Shown: positions 34,778 to 43,667, counted from the first letter of the stretch. The stretch is 64,000 nucleotides of DNA from Lunatimonas lonarensis (GCF_000390185.1 NZ_AQHR01000088.1:1-64000), one strand, 5' to 3'. Program-made: numbers and translations. Notes: generated by a model from the letters alone, not told the origin.

Positions 34778-36718
34778 ATGCTTTCGATAAACAACCTCTC
34801 GTATTTCATAGGTGGCCGTGCCTTGTATGAAAATGCGTCCCTGCATATCCGGCCCAAAGACAAAATAGCTTTGGTCGGTCAAAATGGAACCGGAAAATCC
34901 ACTCTCCTGAAGATAATAAACGGAGATCTGGCTCCGAGCAGTGGAGAGGTGCAAAAATCAAACGACTGTACAATCGGTTTTTTGAACCAAGACCTCTTAT
35001 CCTATCAATCGGAGGACAGTATTTTGGAGGTTGCTTTGGAGGCGTTCAAAGACACACTCGCCCTTCAGGCCGAAATTGACCGTGTTTTGGCCCAAATGGA
35101 AACAGACTATTCGGAGGAAATCATCCAGAAACTCGCCAACCTCCAAGATCGCTTTGAAGCAAACGAAGGCTATACGATCAAAGCAAAAGCAGAGGAGGTA
35201 CTGGAAGGCATTGGTTTTTCCACAGTCGATCTTTCCCGCCCCTTAAAGACTTTTTCGGGCGGTTGGCGTATGCGGGTGATGCTTGCAAAACTCCTGCTGG
35301 AAAAGCCGTCACTGCTTATGCTCGACGAACCAACCAACCACCTCGATCTACCCTCTATTCAGTGGGTGGAGAATTACTTGAAAAACTATGAGGGAGCGGT
35401 CGTTGTCGTTTCACACGACCGCACCTTTCTGAATAATGCCACGGAAATCACGGTGGAAGTATCGAGACAGACACTCACCAGCTACGCAGGTAACTACGAT
35501 TTTTATAAAACAGAAAAAGCCGGACGGGAAGAAATCCAGCAAAACGCTTTTGAGAACCAGCAGCAGATGATCAAGCAGACGGAGAAGTTCATAGAACGGT
35601 TCCGGGCAAAAGCCACCAAATCCAACCAGGTACAATCCCGCATCAAGGCTTTGGAGCGAATGGAGAGGGTATCGGAGGTGGTCAGTGACGAGGTTTCGGT
35701 CAACTTCAAGTTCAAATTTTCGCAGCGGTCTGGCCGGGACGTGGTCGTTTTGGAAAATGTGTCAAAAGCATACGGTCCCATCGAAATCCTGAAAAACACC
35801 AGTGCACGAATCGAACGAGGAGATAAAATCGCATTGATAGGAGCCAATGGCAAGGGCAAATCAACTCTACTAAGGATAATCGATGGCTCAGAAAAAATCG
35901 AAGGGAACAGGGAAGAAGGCTACAATGTGATCAAATCCTTTTTTGCTCAACATCAGCTGGAAGCCCTGGATATAAACAATGAAATCCTCCAGGAGCTGGC
36001 GCAGTCAGGCAGTAACAAGTCGGAAACGGAATTGAGAAATGTCCTTGGCTGTTTTTTGTTCACAAACGATGATGTATTCAAAAAAATAAAGGTATTATCC
36101 GGGGGTGAGAAATCGAGAGTGGCCTTGGCAAAAACCATGATATCGGAGGCAAACTTCCTTCTGCTTGATGAACCCACAAACCACCTGGACATGCAATCAG
36201 TAAATATTCTGATCCAAGCGTTGCAGCAATACGAGGGAACCTTTGTGACTGTATCCCACGACCGACACTTCATAAAAGGTGTGGCGAATAAAATCTGGTA
36301 TATCGAAGACCAAGAAATCAAAATATATCCGGGCACCTATGATGAATATATTTACTGGTCTGAACAGCAAAACACCAAAAACGCCTCATCAGTGGAGCGT
36401 CCAAAAAAGGAAAAAAAAGAGCCCGTGGTTTTGAAAAACCAAGACAGGCAAGCCCTAAACCAGCTAAAAAAAGAGCTAAAGCTCAAAGAAAAGGAACTGG
36501 AGGCCTTGGAACATGAAATCAGTCAAACGGAACACCAAAAGGCGGATCTTGAACGACACCTTGCAAATCCTAACCTGTACGAAAAATCTACTTCGATCGA
36601 AAAACTAAACGAGGACTACCAATCGTTACTTAAGCGGGAAGCCCATCTCAACCTTACCTGGGAGGCGTTAGCGGAGGAAATCGACAGGTTGCAAGGTGAA
36701 GTTCTCACCCTCGATTAA
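34778..36718 (+). CDS. ABC-F family ATPase (Uup-like)
   Basis: 646 residues with two ABC cassettes and no transmembrane segment. Walker A: GQNGTGKSTLL (about 35) and GANGKGKSTLL (about 355); signatures FSGGWRMRV and LSGGEKSRV; Walker B LLMLDEPTNHLD and FLLLDEPTNHLD. The C-terminus (about 550-646) is a charged coiled coil, as in Uup. ABC-F proteins act on ribosomes, not in transport. Followed after 28 nt by the T9SS plug gene, probably by chance of orientation. Confidence 0.93.
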   Translation: MLSINNLSYFIGGRALYENASLHIRPKDKIALVGQNGTGKSTLLKIINGDLAPSSGEVQKSNDCTIGFLNQDLLSYQSEDSILEVALEAFKDTLALQAEIDRVLAQMETDYSEEIIQKLANLQDRFEANEGYTIKAKAEEVLEGIGFSTVDLSRPLKTFSGGWRMRVMLAKLLLEKPSLLMLDEPTNHLDLPSIQWVENYLKNYEGAVVVVSHDRTFLNNATEITVEVSRQTLTSYAGNYDFYKTEKAGREEIQQNAFENQQQMIKQTEKFIERFRAKATKSNQVQSRIKALERMERVSEVVSDEVSVNFKFKFSQRSGRDVVVLENVSKAYGPIEILKNTSARIERGDKIALIGANGKGKSTLLRIIDGSEKIEGNREEGYNVIKSFFAQHQLEALDINNEILQELAQSGSNKSETELRNVLGCFLFTNDDVFKKIKVLSGGEKSRVALAKTMISEANFLLLDEPTNHLDMQSVNILIQALQQYEGTFVTVSHDRHFIKGVANKIWYIEDQEIKIYPGTYDEYIYWSEQQNTKNASSVERPKKEKKEPVVLKNQDRQALNQLKKELKLKEKELEALEHEISQTEHQKADLERHLANPNLYEKSTSIEKLNEDYQSLLKREAHLNLTWEALAEEIDRLQGEVLTLD

Positions 36719-36746
36719 CCAACGTTAAACCCAAACGCAGTTCCAC

Positions 36747-38015
36747 ATGCCGATTCGTATAAACTTACTTTCACTGCTATTTCTCGTCAGCAGCAGTGTA
36801 TTTGCACAAAAAGCCCTTGAGGACAAGATCCATGACGAAAATATTCAGACCGTAAGGCTTTTTCCGGCATCAATGGATATTTCCACCCAAACCAACCCTC
36901 CTGTCATCTCTCTAAATTCCTCGATCCCGCTCCTTCTCACCTTTGACGATATCGCCTACGAAGCTGACCAATATTCGGCAAAATTGATCCACTGCAACGT
37001 AGACTGGACCCCCTCTAGATTGCGGGAGGCAGACTACCTTACGCAGTATAACGAATTCAACGTAAACGACTACGAATATGGGATCAATACCCGAATCCCG
37101 TACATCCATTACACGTTTGCCGTCCCCAGGGTCACCAAAACAGGAAACTATATCTTGAAGGTATACCGCGGCCGTAACGAAGCCAACACCGTTATCACCA
37201 AACGCTTCATGGTGTTTCAAAACCAGATCAATTTAGGAGCCAGTATTGTGCCACCATCAAATGCGGCAGAACGGCAGCGTTCGCACCAAATCGATGTGAT
37301 CGTAAACTATTCAAACCGGGAGCTGTTGGATCCGATCAACAATACCCGTATCGTTATCCGGCAAAACCAACGCTGGGATCAGGCCATCTATAACTTGAAG
37401 CCAACGTTTATCCGAGAAGATTTAAGGCAAATTGAGTACCGGTTATTCGACGGAAGTAATTCCTTCCAGGCAGGCAACGAATTCAGGTTTATAGACCTAC
37501 GTTATGTTCGGACCCGTGGTCGAAATGTAGCCTCGGTACGGATGGAAGAGGATGTTGTGTTCGCAGAAGCCGGGGTGGATGAGGTGCGACGGAATCAGGC
37601 CTACCTGGAGTACCTGGATTTGAACGGACAGTATGTTGTTATGAATGTGGAGCGGCAAAACCACCACCTGGAAAGCGAATACATTTTGACAACCTTTAAT
37701 TTACAATCTCCCGAATTGCCACAGGCACCGTATGTCCTGGGTGCACTTACGGAATGGGGAACCAGTGCGGATGCCAAAATGACCTATAATAAGGAGAAAA
37801 AACTGTACCAGACCACACTGTTCCTTAAGCAAGGCTGGTATGATTACCAGTATGGCTTGAAGACGGAACGTGGGTGGGATATGGAGCCCTTTGAGGGCAC
37901 GCACTTCCAAACAGAAAACGAGTACGAGGTGTTTTTTTACTACAGGGATATGGGATCCCGGTACGACGAACTGATCGGATACACGGTTTTGAACCCGAAT
38001 AAACGCCGGCTTTGA
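36747..38015 (+). CDS. type IX secretion plug protein (DUF5103)
   Basis: 422 residues with a signal peptide (LLSLLFLVSSSVFAQ). The mature part has the family's opening IQTVRLFPAS, central HYTFAVPRVTKTGNYILKVY segment and the C-terminal GWYDYQYGL and NEYEVFFYYRDMGSRYDELIGY. In Flavobacterium the DUF5103 Plug closes the SprA translocon pore when PorV is absent; the role here is inferred from the family. Located at the periplasmic face of the outer membrane. No other T9SS gene is adjacent, and a bidirectional terminator follows. Confidence 0.85.
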   Translation: MPIRINLLSLLFLVSSSVFAQKALEDKIHDENIQTVRLFPASMDISTQTNPPVISLNSSIPLLLTFDDIAYEADQYSAKLIHCNVDWTPSRLREADYLTQYNEFNVNDYEYGINTRIPYIHYTFAVPRVTKTGNYILKVYRGRNEANTVITKRFMVFQNQINLGASIVPPSNAAERQRSHQIDVIVNYSNRELLDPINNTRIVIRQNQRWDQAIYNLKPTFIREDLRQIEYRLFDGSNSFQAGNEFRFIDLRYVRTRGRNVASVRMEEDVVFAEAGVDEVRRNQAYLEYLDLNGQYVVMNVERQNHHLESEYILTTFNLQSPELPQAPYVLGALTEWGTSADAKMTYNKEKKLYQTTLFLKQGWYDYQYGLKTERGWDMEPFEGTHFQTENEYEVFFYYRDMGSRYDELIGYTVLNPNKRRL

Positions 38016-38020
38016 AAACA

Positions 38021-38047
38021 AAAAAGGGAAGTTAAACTTCCCTTTTT
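38021..38047. terminator. bidirectional terminator, plug gene / Cas6-like gene
   Basis: A 27-nt near-perfect palindrome: AAAAAGGGAAGTT (38021-38033) and AACTTCCCTTTTT (38035-38047). A and T tracts on both sides suit termination of both convergent genes. Confidence 0.85.
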
Positions 38048-38051
38048 AATG

Positions 38052-38930
38052 CTATTCGATCGAGTCTGGAATGTCTCCGCCTTCACGTTTAGGCAGGTTC
38101 TCACTTACATGCTGACGATAAGGCACAAATCCCTCTCGCTTAAACTTGTAGGGCTCTGTTCGCTGACTAGGCATATTGTTGGCTAAGTCCAACATGCCGA
38201 ACCCCTTGTGCGTGAAGGCGCCCAAACCACATTTGAAAACAAAGTCTTGTACTTCCTCCGCGGCGTAAAGCGTGAACGGCAGCGTGTATCCGCGAACCTC
38301 ATACTTGACATCCATGTCATACACCGAATAAATACGGGCGAATTTCTTTTGTTGCTCACGTAGTTTATTAACGTAATTCATGTCCGGCACCACTTGGAAT
38401 TTGTAAAAAGACTCCATTTGCTCCTGGGTGTACCAACCGGATTTTTCCATACGGGTCAGTGTGGATTCGTAAAGAAGATCCGAGAACTCATCCGTGTCAG
38501 GATTGATAAACCGCTTACCCGACTCATCGTCAAAGGTAGGCATGAGCAACACCAAGGGAGAGATGCAAACAAACTTGTTGGAGGTCTCCAATTCAGGTTC
38601 GGTCTCCTTTTCGGTATACTCAGGTGAAAGAATCAGGTTCCCCAATTCAATTTTCGGTGTCTTGAACACTTGTTCCAACAGGTAATCCAAAAAGTCCTGA
38701 TCAGGTGCAGACAGGACCAAGGTTACCAAACTGGAATAATAGTGCAACCCGCTTCTACTTACTTTGGTTTGACCTTTCAAGCCAGAGAAGTTGAAGTAAT
38801 TGTAATTGAAAAAAGATTCATTTCCACCTTTTACGATCAACCCCTTCAGGAATTGCGCAAGGATATACTGATGATGGAAAGGGAGGTAAGCTCCCTTGTT
38901 CTTCAAAGAAAATATTAATCTAATTCTCAC
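38052..38930 (-). CDS. orphan Cas6-like RAMP protein
   Basis: 292 residues, GTG start at 38930. The N-terminus (MRIRLIFSL...YLPFHHQYILAQFLKGLI) lines up well with Pyrococcus Cas6 (PYNHQYYLQGLIYNAI), and the C-terminus has the Gly-rich RAMP loop CGLGAFTHKGFGMLDL where Cas6 has a GFGxxxxxGFG-like loop. Cas6 cuts CRISPR repeat RNA. By my alignment the catalytic Tyr position holds Lys29 and the His position falls in FFNYNYFNF without His, so it may bind RNA without cutting. No cas gene or repeat-spacer array is in this window. Two short inverted repeats precede it. Confidence 0.75.
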   Translation of the reverse strand: MRIRLIFSLKNKGAYLPFHHQYILAQFLKGLIVKGGNESFFNYNYFNFSGLKGQTKVSRSGLHYYSSLVTLVLSAPDQDFLDYLLEQVFKTPKIELGNLILSPEYTEKETEPELETSNKFVCISPLVLLMPTFDDESGKRFINPDTDEFSDLLYESTLTRMEKSGWYTQEQMESFYKFQVVPDMNYVNKLREQQKKFARIYSVYDMDVKYEVRGYTLPFTLYAAEEVQDFVFKCGLGAFTHKGFGMLDLANNMPSQRTEPYKFKREGFVPYRQHVSENLPKREGGDIPDSIE

Positions 38931-38960
38931 GATGGTAAAAATGAAAAGTTAAACAATAAT

Positions 38961-39020
38961 TTAACACTTTTTCATAAGTGGTTAACTAATTTTTGGGTAA
39001 TTAAGTTGCAACAAACTTAA
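38961..39020. other. two small inverted repeats upstream of the Cas6-like gene
   Basis: TTAACACTT (38961-38969) pairs with AAGTGGTTAA (38976-38985, one bulge), and TTAAGTT (39001-39007) pairs with AACTTAA (39014-39020). Both lie between ychF and the Cas6-like gene. They may be ychF 3'-end structures, a Cas6-like leader, or both. Confidence 0.5.
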
Positions 39021-39040
39021 CAATAAAATTTGAATTATTT

Positions 39041-40138
39041 TTATACGTTAAAACGAAAATGCATGATATCCCCGTCTTTAACCACGTATTCCTTTCCCTC
39101 AATAGCTATTTTACCATTTTCCCGACATGCCGCTTCGGTTTTGAACTGCTCATAGTCATGCAGTTTGATGACCTCCGCTTTGATGAATCCTTTTTCGAAG
39201 TCACTGTGAATGACCCCTGCGGCAGCCGGTGCCTTCCATCCCCTTCGGATTGTCCATGCCCTAACCTCTTGAACACCGGCGGTGAAGTAGGTAATGAGGT
39301 TCAACAACTTGTATGCAGCACTGATCAGGCGATTGAGACCACTTTCCTCGAGTCCATACTCTGACAAAAACATTTGCTTTTCCTCTTCCTCCTCAAATTC
39401 AGCTATTTGTGCTTCCAGTGCAGCACAGAGCAGAACCACCTCGGCTCCCTCTGAATCTGCCACCTCACGTAGCTTATCGACATGGGCATTGCCCGTTGTG
39501 ATTTCCTTTTCCGACACATTGGCGACGTAGAGCACCGGCTTGATGGTCAGGAGGTGCAGGTCTTGCACAGCCTCCAAGTCCTCTTCTTCCACCTCTATCG
39601 CCCTGGCATTTTTCCCTGCCAACAGCCCCTCTTTGAAGGAAAGCAGGGTGCTCAGTATTTTTTTCGCCTTCGCGTCTCCCGATTTTGCTATTTTCTCGTT
39701 TTTTTGAATTTTTTTCTCAATAGACTCCAAATCCTTCAATTGCAACTCGGTATCAATCACCTCCTTGTCAAACAGTGGATCCACCCCTCCTGCCACATGG
39801 ACGACATTATCGTCCTCAAAACATCGAATCACATGAATAACCGCATCGACCTCACGAATATTGGCCAAAAATTTGTTTCCCAATCCTTCCCCTTTGCTTG
39901 CTCCCTTTACCAATCCGGCGATGTCAACAAACTCGATGATCGTAGGGACCACCCGCTGCGGCTTTACCAGCAGTTCCAGCGCTTGAAGTCTTCTGTCTGG
40001 TACGGTAACCACTCCAACATTTGGCTCGATCGTGCAAAAAGGAAAATTGGCAGCTTCGGCCTTTGCGCTAGACAATGCATTAAAAAGAGTTGATTTCCCA
40101 ACATTGGGCAACCCAACAATCCCACACTTTAATCCCAT
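39041..40138 (-). CDS. ychF: redox-regulated ATPase YchF
   Basis: 365 residues. G1 LPNVGKSTLFNAL, G3 DIAGLVKGASKGEGLGN, altered G4 typical of ATP-preferring OLA1/YchF, a coiled-coil insertion (LKDLESIEKKIQKNEK) and the C-terminal TGS-like domain (TFEKGFIKAEV-type, IHSDFEKGFIKAEV). It binds ribosomes and affects oxidative-stress response. It starts 7 nt after the AI-2E family gene, so both share a transcript. Confidence 0.96.
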   Translation of the reverse strand: MGLKCGIVGLPNVGKSTLFNALSSAKAEAANFPFCTIEPNVGVVTVPDRRLQALELLVKPQRVVPTIIEFVDIAGLVKGASKGEGLGNKFLANIREVDAVIHVIRCFEDDNVVHVAGGVDPLFDKEVIDTELQLKDLESIEKKIQKNEKIAKSGDAKAKKILSTLLSFKEGLLAGKNARAIEVEEEDLEAVQDLHLLTIKPVLYVANVSEKEITTGNAHVDKLREVADSEGAEVVLLCAALEAQIAEFEEEEEKQMFLSEYGLEESGLNRLISAAYKLLNLITYFTAGVQEVRAWTIRRGWKAPAAAGVIHSDFEKGFIKAEVIKLHDYEQFKTEAACRENGKIAIEGKEYVVKDGDIMHFRFNV

Positions 40139-40145
40139 GAACTAT

Positions 40146-41237
40146 TTAAATCTTATCTATTTTGAAAATTCGGTAGTCCTTATACCCTTTATAGAACTCC
40201 TTAAAGGAAACCCGGAAAATGGTATACACCGGAATTGCAAAGATCATCCCGAGGACACCGGCAACTTTTGCCCCGGCAAATATAACAACAAAAATCTCAA
40301 GCGGATGGGCTTTTACCGATTTCGAAAAGATCATGGGTTGGAGAATAATGTTATCACACAACTGCACCACGCCAAAAACCCCCAAAATTTTGGCCAAGAA
40401 CAAATATACCTCTGCGGCTTCGCCAAATGTGCCGGTAGATAAACCTACCAATATCCCGAAGGAAGCACCCAGGATTGGCCCTGCGTAGGGAATCAAATTG
40501 GCTACGGCCGCAAATACCGCAATGCTCATGGCGTATTCAATATCCATCAAAAGAAGTCCCAGAGAAGCAATCGAAAAAATTGAGGTCATTTGAACCAGCA
40601 GGCCAATAAGGTAATTTGAAAGTAGACGTTCGACTTTATGAAACGTAGACACTGATAGCTCAAAATAAGCGTTTGGGACAAACCCAATGAAATTTCGGCG
40701 CAAAAGGCCATTTTCGAGCAAAAGAAAAAATGTGATAAATGAAATGGCCAATACGCTGATCAAAAGGGAACTGGTAGCAGAGATAAACCGATTGACAAAA
40801 CCCTGTATGTCCAACCCCCCCACGCTGGATAGCAGATTTTCCCGAATCTGTGCCAAAAGAAACCCCGGCTCATTTACCACCAAGCTATACCTAATTAATA
40901 TATCCTCTACAAAAGCTGCCGGCTTTTGAATCTGCTCGTATAGGTACGTTACATCCAATTCATTGAGAAGCTCGAACTGAGATCGAAAAAGCGGTATAAA
41001 CAACAAAACAAGAAATATAACCAAAGCAATCACCACAGAAAATGACAGGAATATAGCTACCGCCCGGGGAATAGGTTGCCCAATCAAGTAGAGCCCATTG
41101 ATCCGATTGGTCATCGGCCTAAGTACAGCAGCTATGACCAACGAAAACACAAAGTAGAGACTAATGTTGGAAAAATACCATCCCAGGACAAGCAAAACTG
41201 CCAATCCGAGGAGTAATTTGATGACAACCCGATTCAT
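40146..41237 (-). CDS. AI-2E family transporter (PerM-like)
   Basis: 363 residues from MNRVVIKLLLGLAVLL; an upstream frame to 41288 adds a lysine-rich segment unlikely to be coding. About seven to eight membrane helices with the family pattern: helix pair at the N-terminus, a long amphipathic central part (LLSSVGGLDIQGFVN), then LIPYAGPILGASFGILVGLS and LQPMIFSKSVKAHPLEIFVVI, both highly characteristic. Members export varied substrates including AI-2 or Na+/H+; the substrate here is unknown. Upstream partner of ychF. Confidence 0.9.
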   Translation of the reverse strand: MNRVVIKLLLGLAVLLVLGWYFSNISLYFVFSLVIAAVLRPMTNRINGLYLIGQPIPRAVAIFLSFSVVIALVIFLVLLFIPLFRSQFELLNELDVTYLYEQIQKPAAFVEDILIRYSLVVNEPGFLLAQIRENLLSSVGGLDIQGFVNRFISATSSLLISVLAISFITFFLLLENGLLRRNFIGFVPNAYFELSVSTFHKVERLLSNYLIGLLVQMTSIFSIASLGLLLMDIEYAMSIAVFAAVANLIPYAGPILGASFGILVGLSTGTFGEAAEVYLFLAKILGVFGVVQLCDNIILQPMIFSKSVKAHPLEIFVVIFAGAKVAGVLGMIFAIPVYTIFRVSFKEFYKGYKDYRIFKIDKI

Positions 41238-41381
41238 ACTGGCAAAAATAATAAAAACGCTCTTGGAATGCGTCACCTTTTTGGGCAAAGAGTTCCAAGA
41301 GCTTGGTAAAAGAAGGATGGTTACGCTAAACTCTCTCCGGCAGCCACTGATTCAAGGGTTAATGCCGGTAGTTGGAGTAAT

Positions 41382-41765
41382 TTAATCCCACTTCAAATCA
41401 TCTTTAAACGCATCATCATCACCATCTGAGTTATCCGACCCCATGTCAAACTGGCTAAAATCAACCTCAGGCATCAGGTCATTCTTCACATGGTCAACCG
41501 TACGCTGCAGGGCTTCAATGAACTTTTGAAAATCTTCTTTGTACAAAAAGATCTTGTGCTTCTCGTAAAAATAATTTTCCTCCCTCATCTTACGCTTACT
41601 TTCCGTTATGGTTAGGTAGTAATCGTTTGAGCGAGTTGACTTGACGTCAAAAAAGTAGGTTCTTTTCCCTGCTTTCACCTTCTTAGAGAAGATCTCATCC
41701 CTATCGTAATCTTTGTTGTCTTCCACTTTCCTCCTTTTTTTATTCAAAAATGAATTTATTGGCAA
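41382..41765 (-). CDS. PUR-alpha-like nucleic-acid-binding protein (DUF3276)
   Basis: 127 residues. The PUR fold core is very clear: EIFSKKVKAGKRTYFFDVKS, then DYYLTITESKRK and YEKHKIFLYKEDFQKFIEAL, followed by an acidic tail (DNSDGDDDAFKDDLKWD). PUR proteins bind single-stranded GGN-rich DNA or RNA; the bacterial role is not settled. N-terminal basic stretch NKKRRK may help binding. It is followed after 144 bp by the AI-2E gene and preceded by a strong hairpin. Confidence 0.9.
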   Translation of the reverse strand: MPINSFLNKKRRKVEDNKDYDRDEIFSKKVKAGKRTYFFDVKSTRSNDYYLTITESKRKMREENYFYEKHKIFLYKEDFQKFIEALQRTVDHVKNDLMPEVDFSQFDMGSDNSDGDDDAFKDDLKWD

Positions 41766-41829
41766 GATAAACCAAATGATGGGTTAAAATCAAACTATCT
41801 ACCGATTTTTTTTCTGAAAAAATGTGATA

Positions 41830-41868
41830 ACCTACAAAATTGTTGGTGGAAAAAACAATTTTGTAGGT
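41830..41868. terminator. perfect 15-bp inverted repeat, probable terminator of the ferredoxin gene
   Basis: ACCTACAAAATTGTT (41830-41844) pairs perfectly with AACAATTTTGTAGGT (41854-41868) around GGTGGAAAA. It sits 32 nt past the ferredoxin stop on the minus strand, with a T-rich run some 10 nt beyond. It could also be a regulatory element for the following PUR gene. Confidence 0.6.
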
Positions 41869-41900
41869 CTGTATGAAAGTGTGGGATCAACACACCCCTA

Positions 41901-42248
41901 TTATTCGCCGTGCATGTACAGCTTTTTGGAAAGCAACTCTTCCTCAGATTCCCGGTGGTCAGGGTCGTCTACGCAGCAGTCGACAGGGCAAACAGCAGCA
42001 CACTGAGGCTCCTCATGGAAACCGGTACACTCCGTGCACTTGGAAGTCACAATGTAATAAAATTCATCCGAAACCGGCTCCTGCTTTTCGTTGGCATCGA
42101 CCACGGTACCATCTGGCAGGGTAACCTCAGTTAAATTGGTGCCCCCTGCCCAGGTCCACTCTATTCCACCTTCATAAATCGCCGTGTTGGGGCACTCTGG
42201 TTCGCATGCACCGCAATTGATGCACTCGTCTGTTATCATTATGGCCAT
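41901..42248 (-). CDS. 4Fe-4S dicluster ferredoxin
   Basis: 115 residues. Cluster 1 is [12 protein letters not shown] (residues about 10-21); cluster 2 is [22 protein letters not shown] with the family's extra spacing. Between them is an insertion (about 25-65) typical of Bacteroidota FdxA-like proteins. It carries low-potential electrons in the cytoplasm. The divergent neighbour is an acyl-CoA reductase, and a full promoter lies directly upstream. Confidence 0.95.
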   Translation of the reverse strand: MAIMITDECINCGACEPECPNTAIYEGGIEWTWAGGTNLTEVTLPDGTVVDANEKQEPVSDEFYYIVTSKCTECTGFHEEPQCAAVCPVDCCVDDPDHRESEEELLSKKLYMHGE

Positions 42249-42272
42249 GTCAATTCTTCGTTAGATTGTTTG

Positions 42273-42304
42273 CAAAACTAATAACCATAATACAATTGAA
42301 CAAA
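42273..42304 (-). promoter_or_regulatory. Bacteroidota-type promoter of the ferredoxin gene
   Basis: On the minus strand a -33 TTTG (42304-42301) is followed after exactly 20 nt by TAGTTTTG (42280-42273). The predicted start of transcription is about 18 nt from the ferredoxin ATG. Spacing and both boxes fit the consensus. Confidence 0.72.
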
Positions 42305-42407
42305 CATTTTGGTTTTCGAAAACCCGAAAAAGATCCATATACATTAATTGTCACACTAAATATCCAATCCCTACCTAGGCACTCGAGGATTTTCCTTCTC
42401 AAAGCCC

Positions 42408-42415
42408 TACCTTTG
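42408..42415 (+). promoter_or_regulatory. candidate -7 box (TACCTTTG) for the acyl-CoA reductase
   Basis: TACCTTTG matches TAnnTTTG and would give a leader of about 60 nt before the ATG at 42484. No clear -33 TTTG at the right distance. Confidence 0.35.
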
Positions 42416-42483
42416 TGGGGAAACGTTCAAGGGCTACCTCCTTCTACTTAGCGATTGGCCTGTAAAATTTACTGAATTACCTG

Positions 42484-43503
42484 ATGGATTTATCCTTGCA
42501 ACAACGTATCCATGCCTTTACCGCATTGGGAAACCTGTTACAAAGCCTACCTTCCTCTACTCAGGAGGACCTTTTTCCGCAAATCGTGGGAAACAACCCT
42601 TGGTTTATTCCTGCCCAAACCCAATTAGCCATACAGGGGATCCGGGAAATGCTTCGGCCAGACTCGCTTGAAAATTGGCTGGCCAATTACCCCATCCCGC
42701 CCACAATTGATCAGAAATCCATTGGGTTGGTAATGGCTGGAAATATCCCAGGAGTGGGATTCCATGACCTATTATGCGTTCTTTTAACCGGGCATATCGC
42801 CCACATTAAGCTGAGCTCGACAGATAGAGTATTGATACCATGGCTGGTGGATCGTTTGCTTGAAATAGAACCGGGATTTTCGGAGCAAATCCGATGGGCC
42901 GAACGCCTACAGGGAATGGATGCCTATATTGCTACCGGCAGCAACAACTCCGCCCGGTACTTCGATTATTATTTTGGAAAGTATCCCCATATCATTCGAA
43001 AGAACAGAACTTCCGTGGCTGTGTTAAACGGAAAGGAAACCGCTGAGGAACTCGTCCTTCTCACATCCGATGTGCTGCAGTATTTTGGCCTTGGATGCCG
43101 TAATGTTTCCAAGTTATATGTAAGCAGTCCACAGCAGATTGTTGCTTTTCTGGAGGCTTCTTCACCGATGAGCCACGTAATGGATCATCACAAATACGCG
43201 AACAATTACGATTACAACAAATCCATCTACCTGGTGAATGGTGAGGATCATTTGGACAATGGGTTTCTTCTCATGCGCCAATCAGAAGATTTGGTATCCC
43301 CCATAGCTGTTGTACATTACGCCATGTACCACTCTCAAGAAGAAGTTGAAGAAAAATTACGAAACCAATCGGATCGCATTCAATGTACCCTCAGCAAAGG
43401 TGGCTGGTTACCCGGTTCTATCCCTTTTGGATCCGCACAGTGCCCTGTGGTAAGCGATTATGCGGACAATGTCGACACCATCCAATTTTTGCTTTCGCTC
43501 TGA
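42484..43503 (+). CDS. LuxC-type acyl-CoA reductase
   Basis: 339 residues. Aldehyde-dehydrogenase-like fold with the catalytic Cys205 in FGLGCRNVSKLYV and cofactor-loop regions MAGNIPGVGFHDLL and KLSSTDRVLIPWL. It is shorter than LuxC (about 480). The family reduces acyl-CoA or acyl-ACP to aldehydes; the in vivo substrate in Bacteroidota is unclear, and no luxAB is present. Divergent from the ferredoxin gene, which may or may not share function. Confidence 0.82.
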   Translation: MDLSLQQRIHAFTALGNLLQSLPSSTQEDLFPQIVGNNPWFIPAQTQLAIQGIREMLRPDSLENWLANYPIPPTIDQKSIGLVMAGNIPGVGFHDLLCVLLTGHIAHIKLSSTDRVLIPWLVDRLLEIEPGFSEQIRWAERLQGMDAYIATGSNNSARYFDYYFGKYPHIIRKNRTSVAVLNGKETAEELVLLTSDVLQYFGLGCRNVSKLYVSSPQQIVAFLEASSPMSHVMDHHKYANNYDYNKSIYLVNGEDHLDNGFLLMRQSEDLVSPIAVVHYAMYHSQEEVEEKLRNQSDRIQCTLSKGGWLPGSIPFGSAQCPVVSDYADNVDTIQFLLSL

Positions 43504-43615
43504 GGTAACAGTGCTGTCCTCAATAGGTCGCTTGCAATGTATTCGGTCAACTTGCCATAATTACTATAAATAAGCTAAAGAGGCCGATTTTACAGGTTTT
43601 TTTGACTGGTTTTTA

Positions 43616-43623
43616 TATCTTTG
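43616..43623 (+). promoter_or_regulatory. candidate -7 box (TATCTTTG) for aconitase
   Basis: TATCTTTG is a strong match to TAnnTTTG, 44 nt upstream of the aconitase ATG. A TTTG at 43601-43604 is closer than usual (11 nt), so the -33 element is uncertain. Confidence 0.45.
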
Positions 43624-43667
43624 CGGGAAATTAGGTTTTTAATAAACATAACCATAAAACATTCCCA

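Noticed and set aside
38040-39040. CRISPR array or cas genes beside the Cas6-like gene
   Set aside because: I looked for short direct repeats with spacers around the gene and across the window and found none. Neighbours are a plug gene and ychF.
39482-40093. 203-residue plus-strand ORF
   Set aside because: Antisense to ychF, whose GTPase motifs are intact. Shadow frame.
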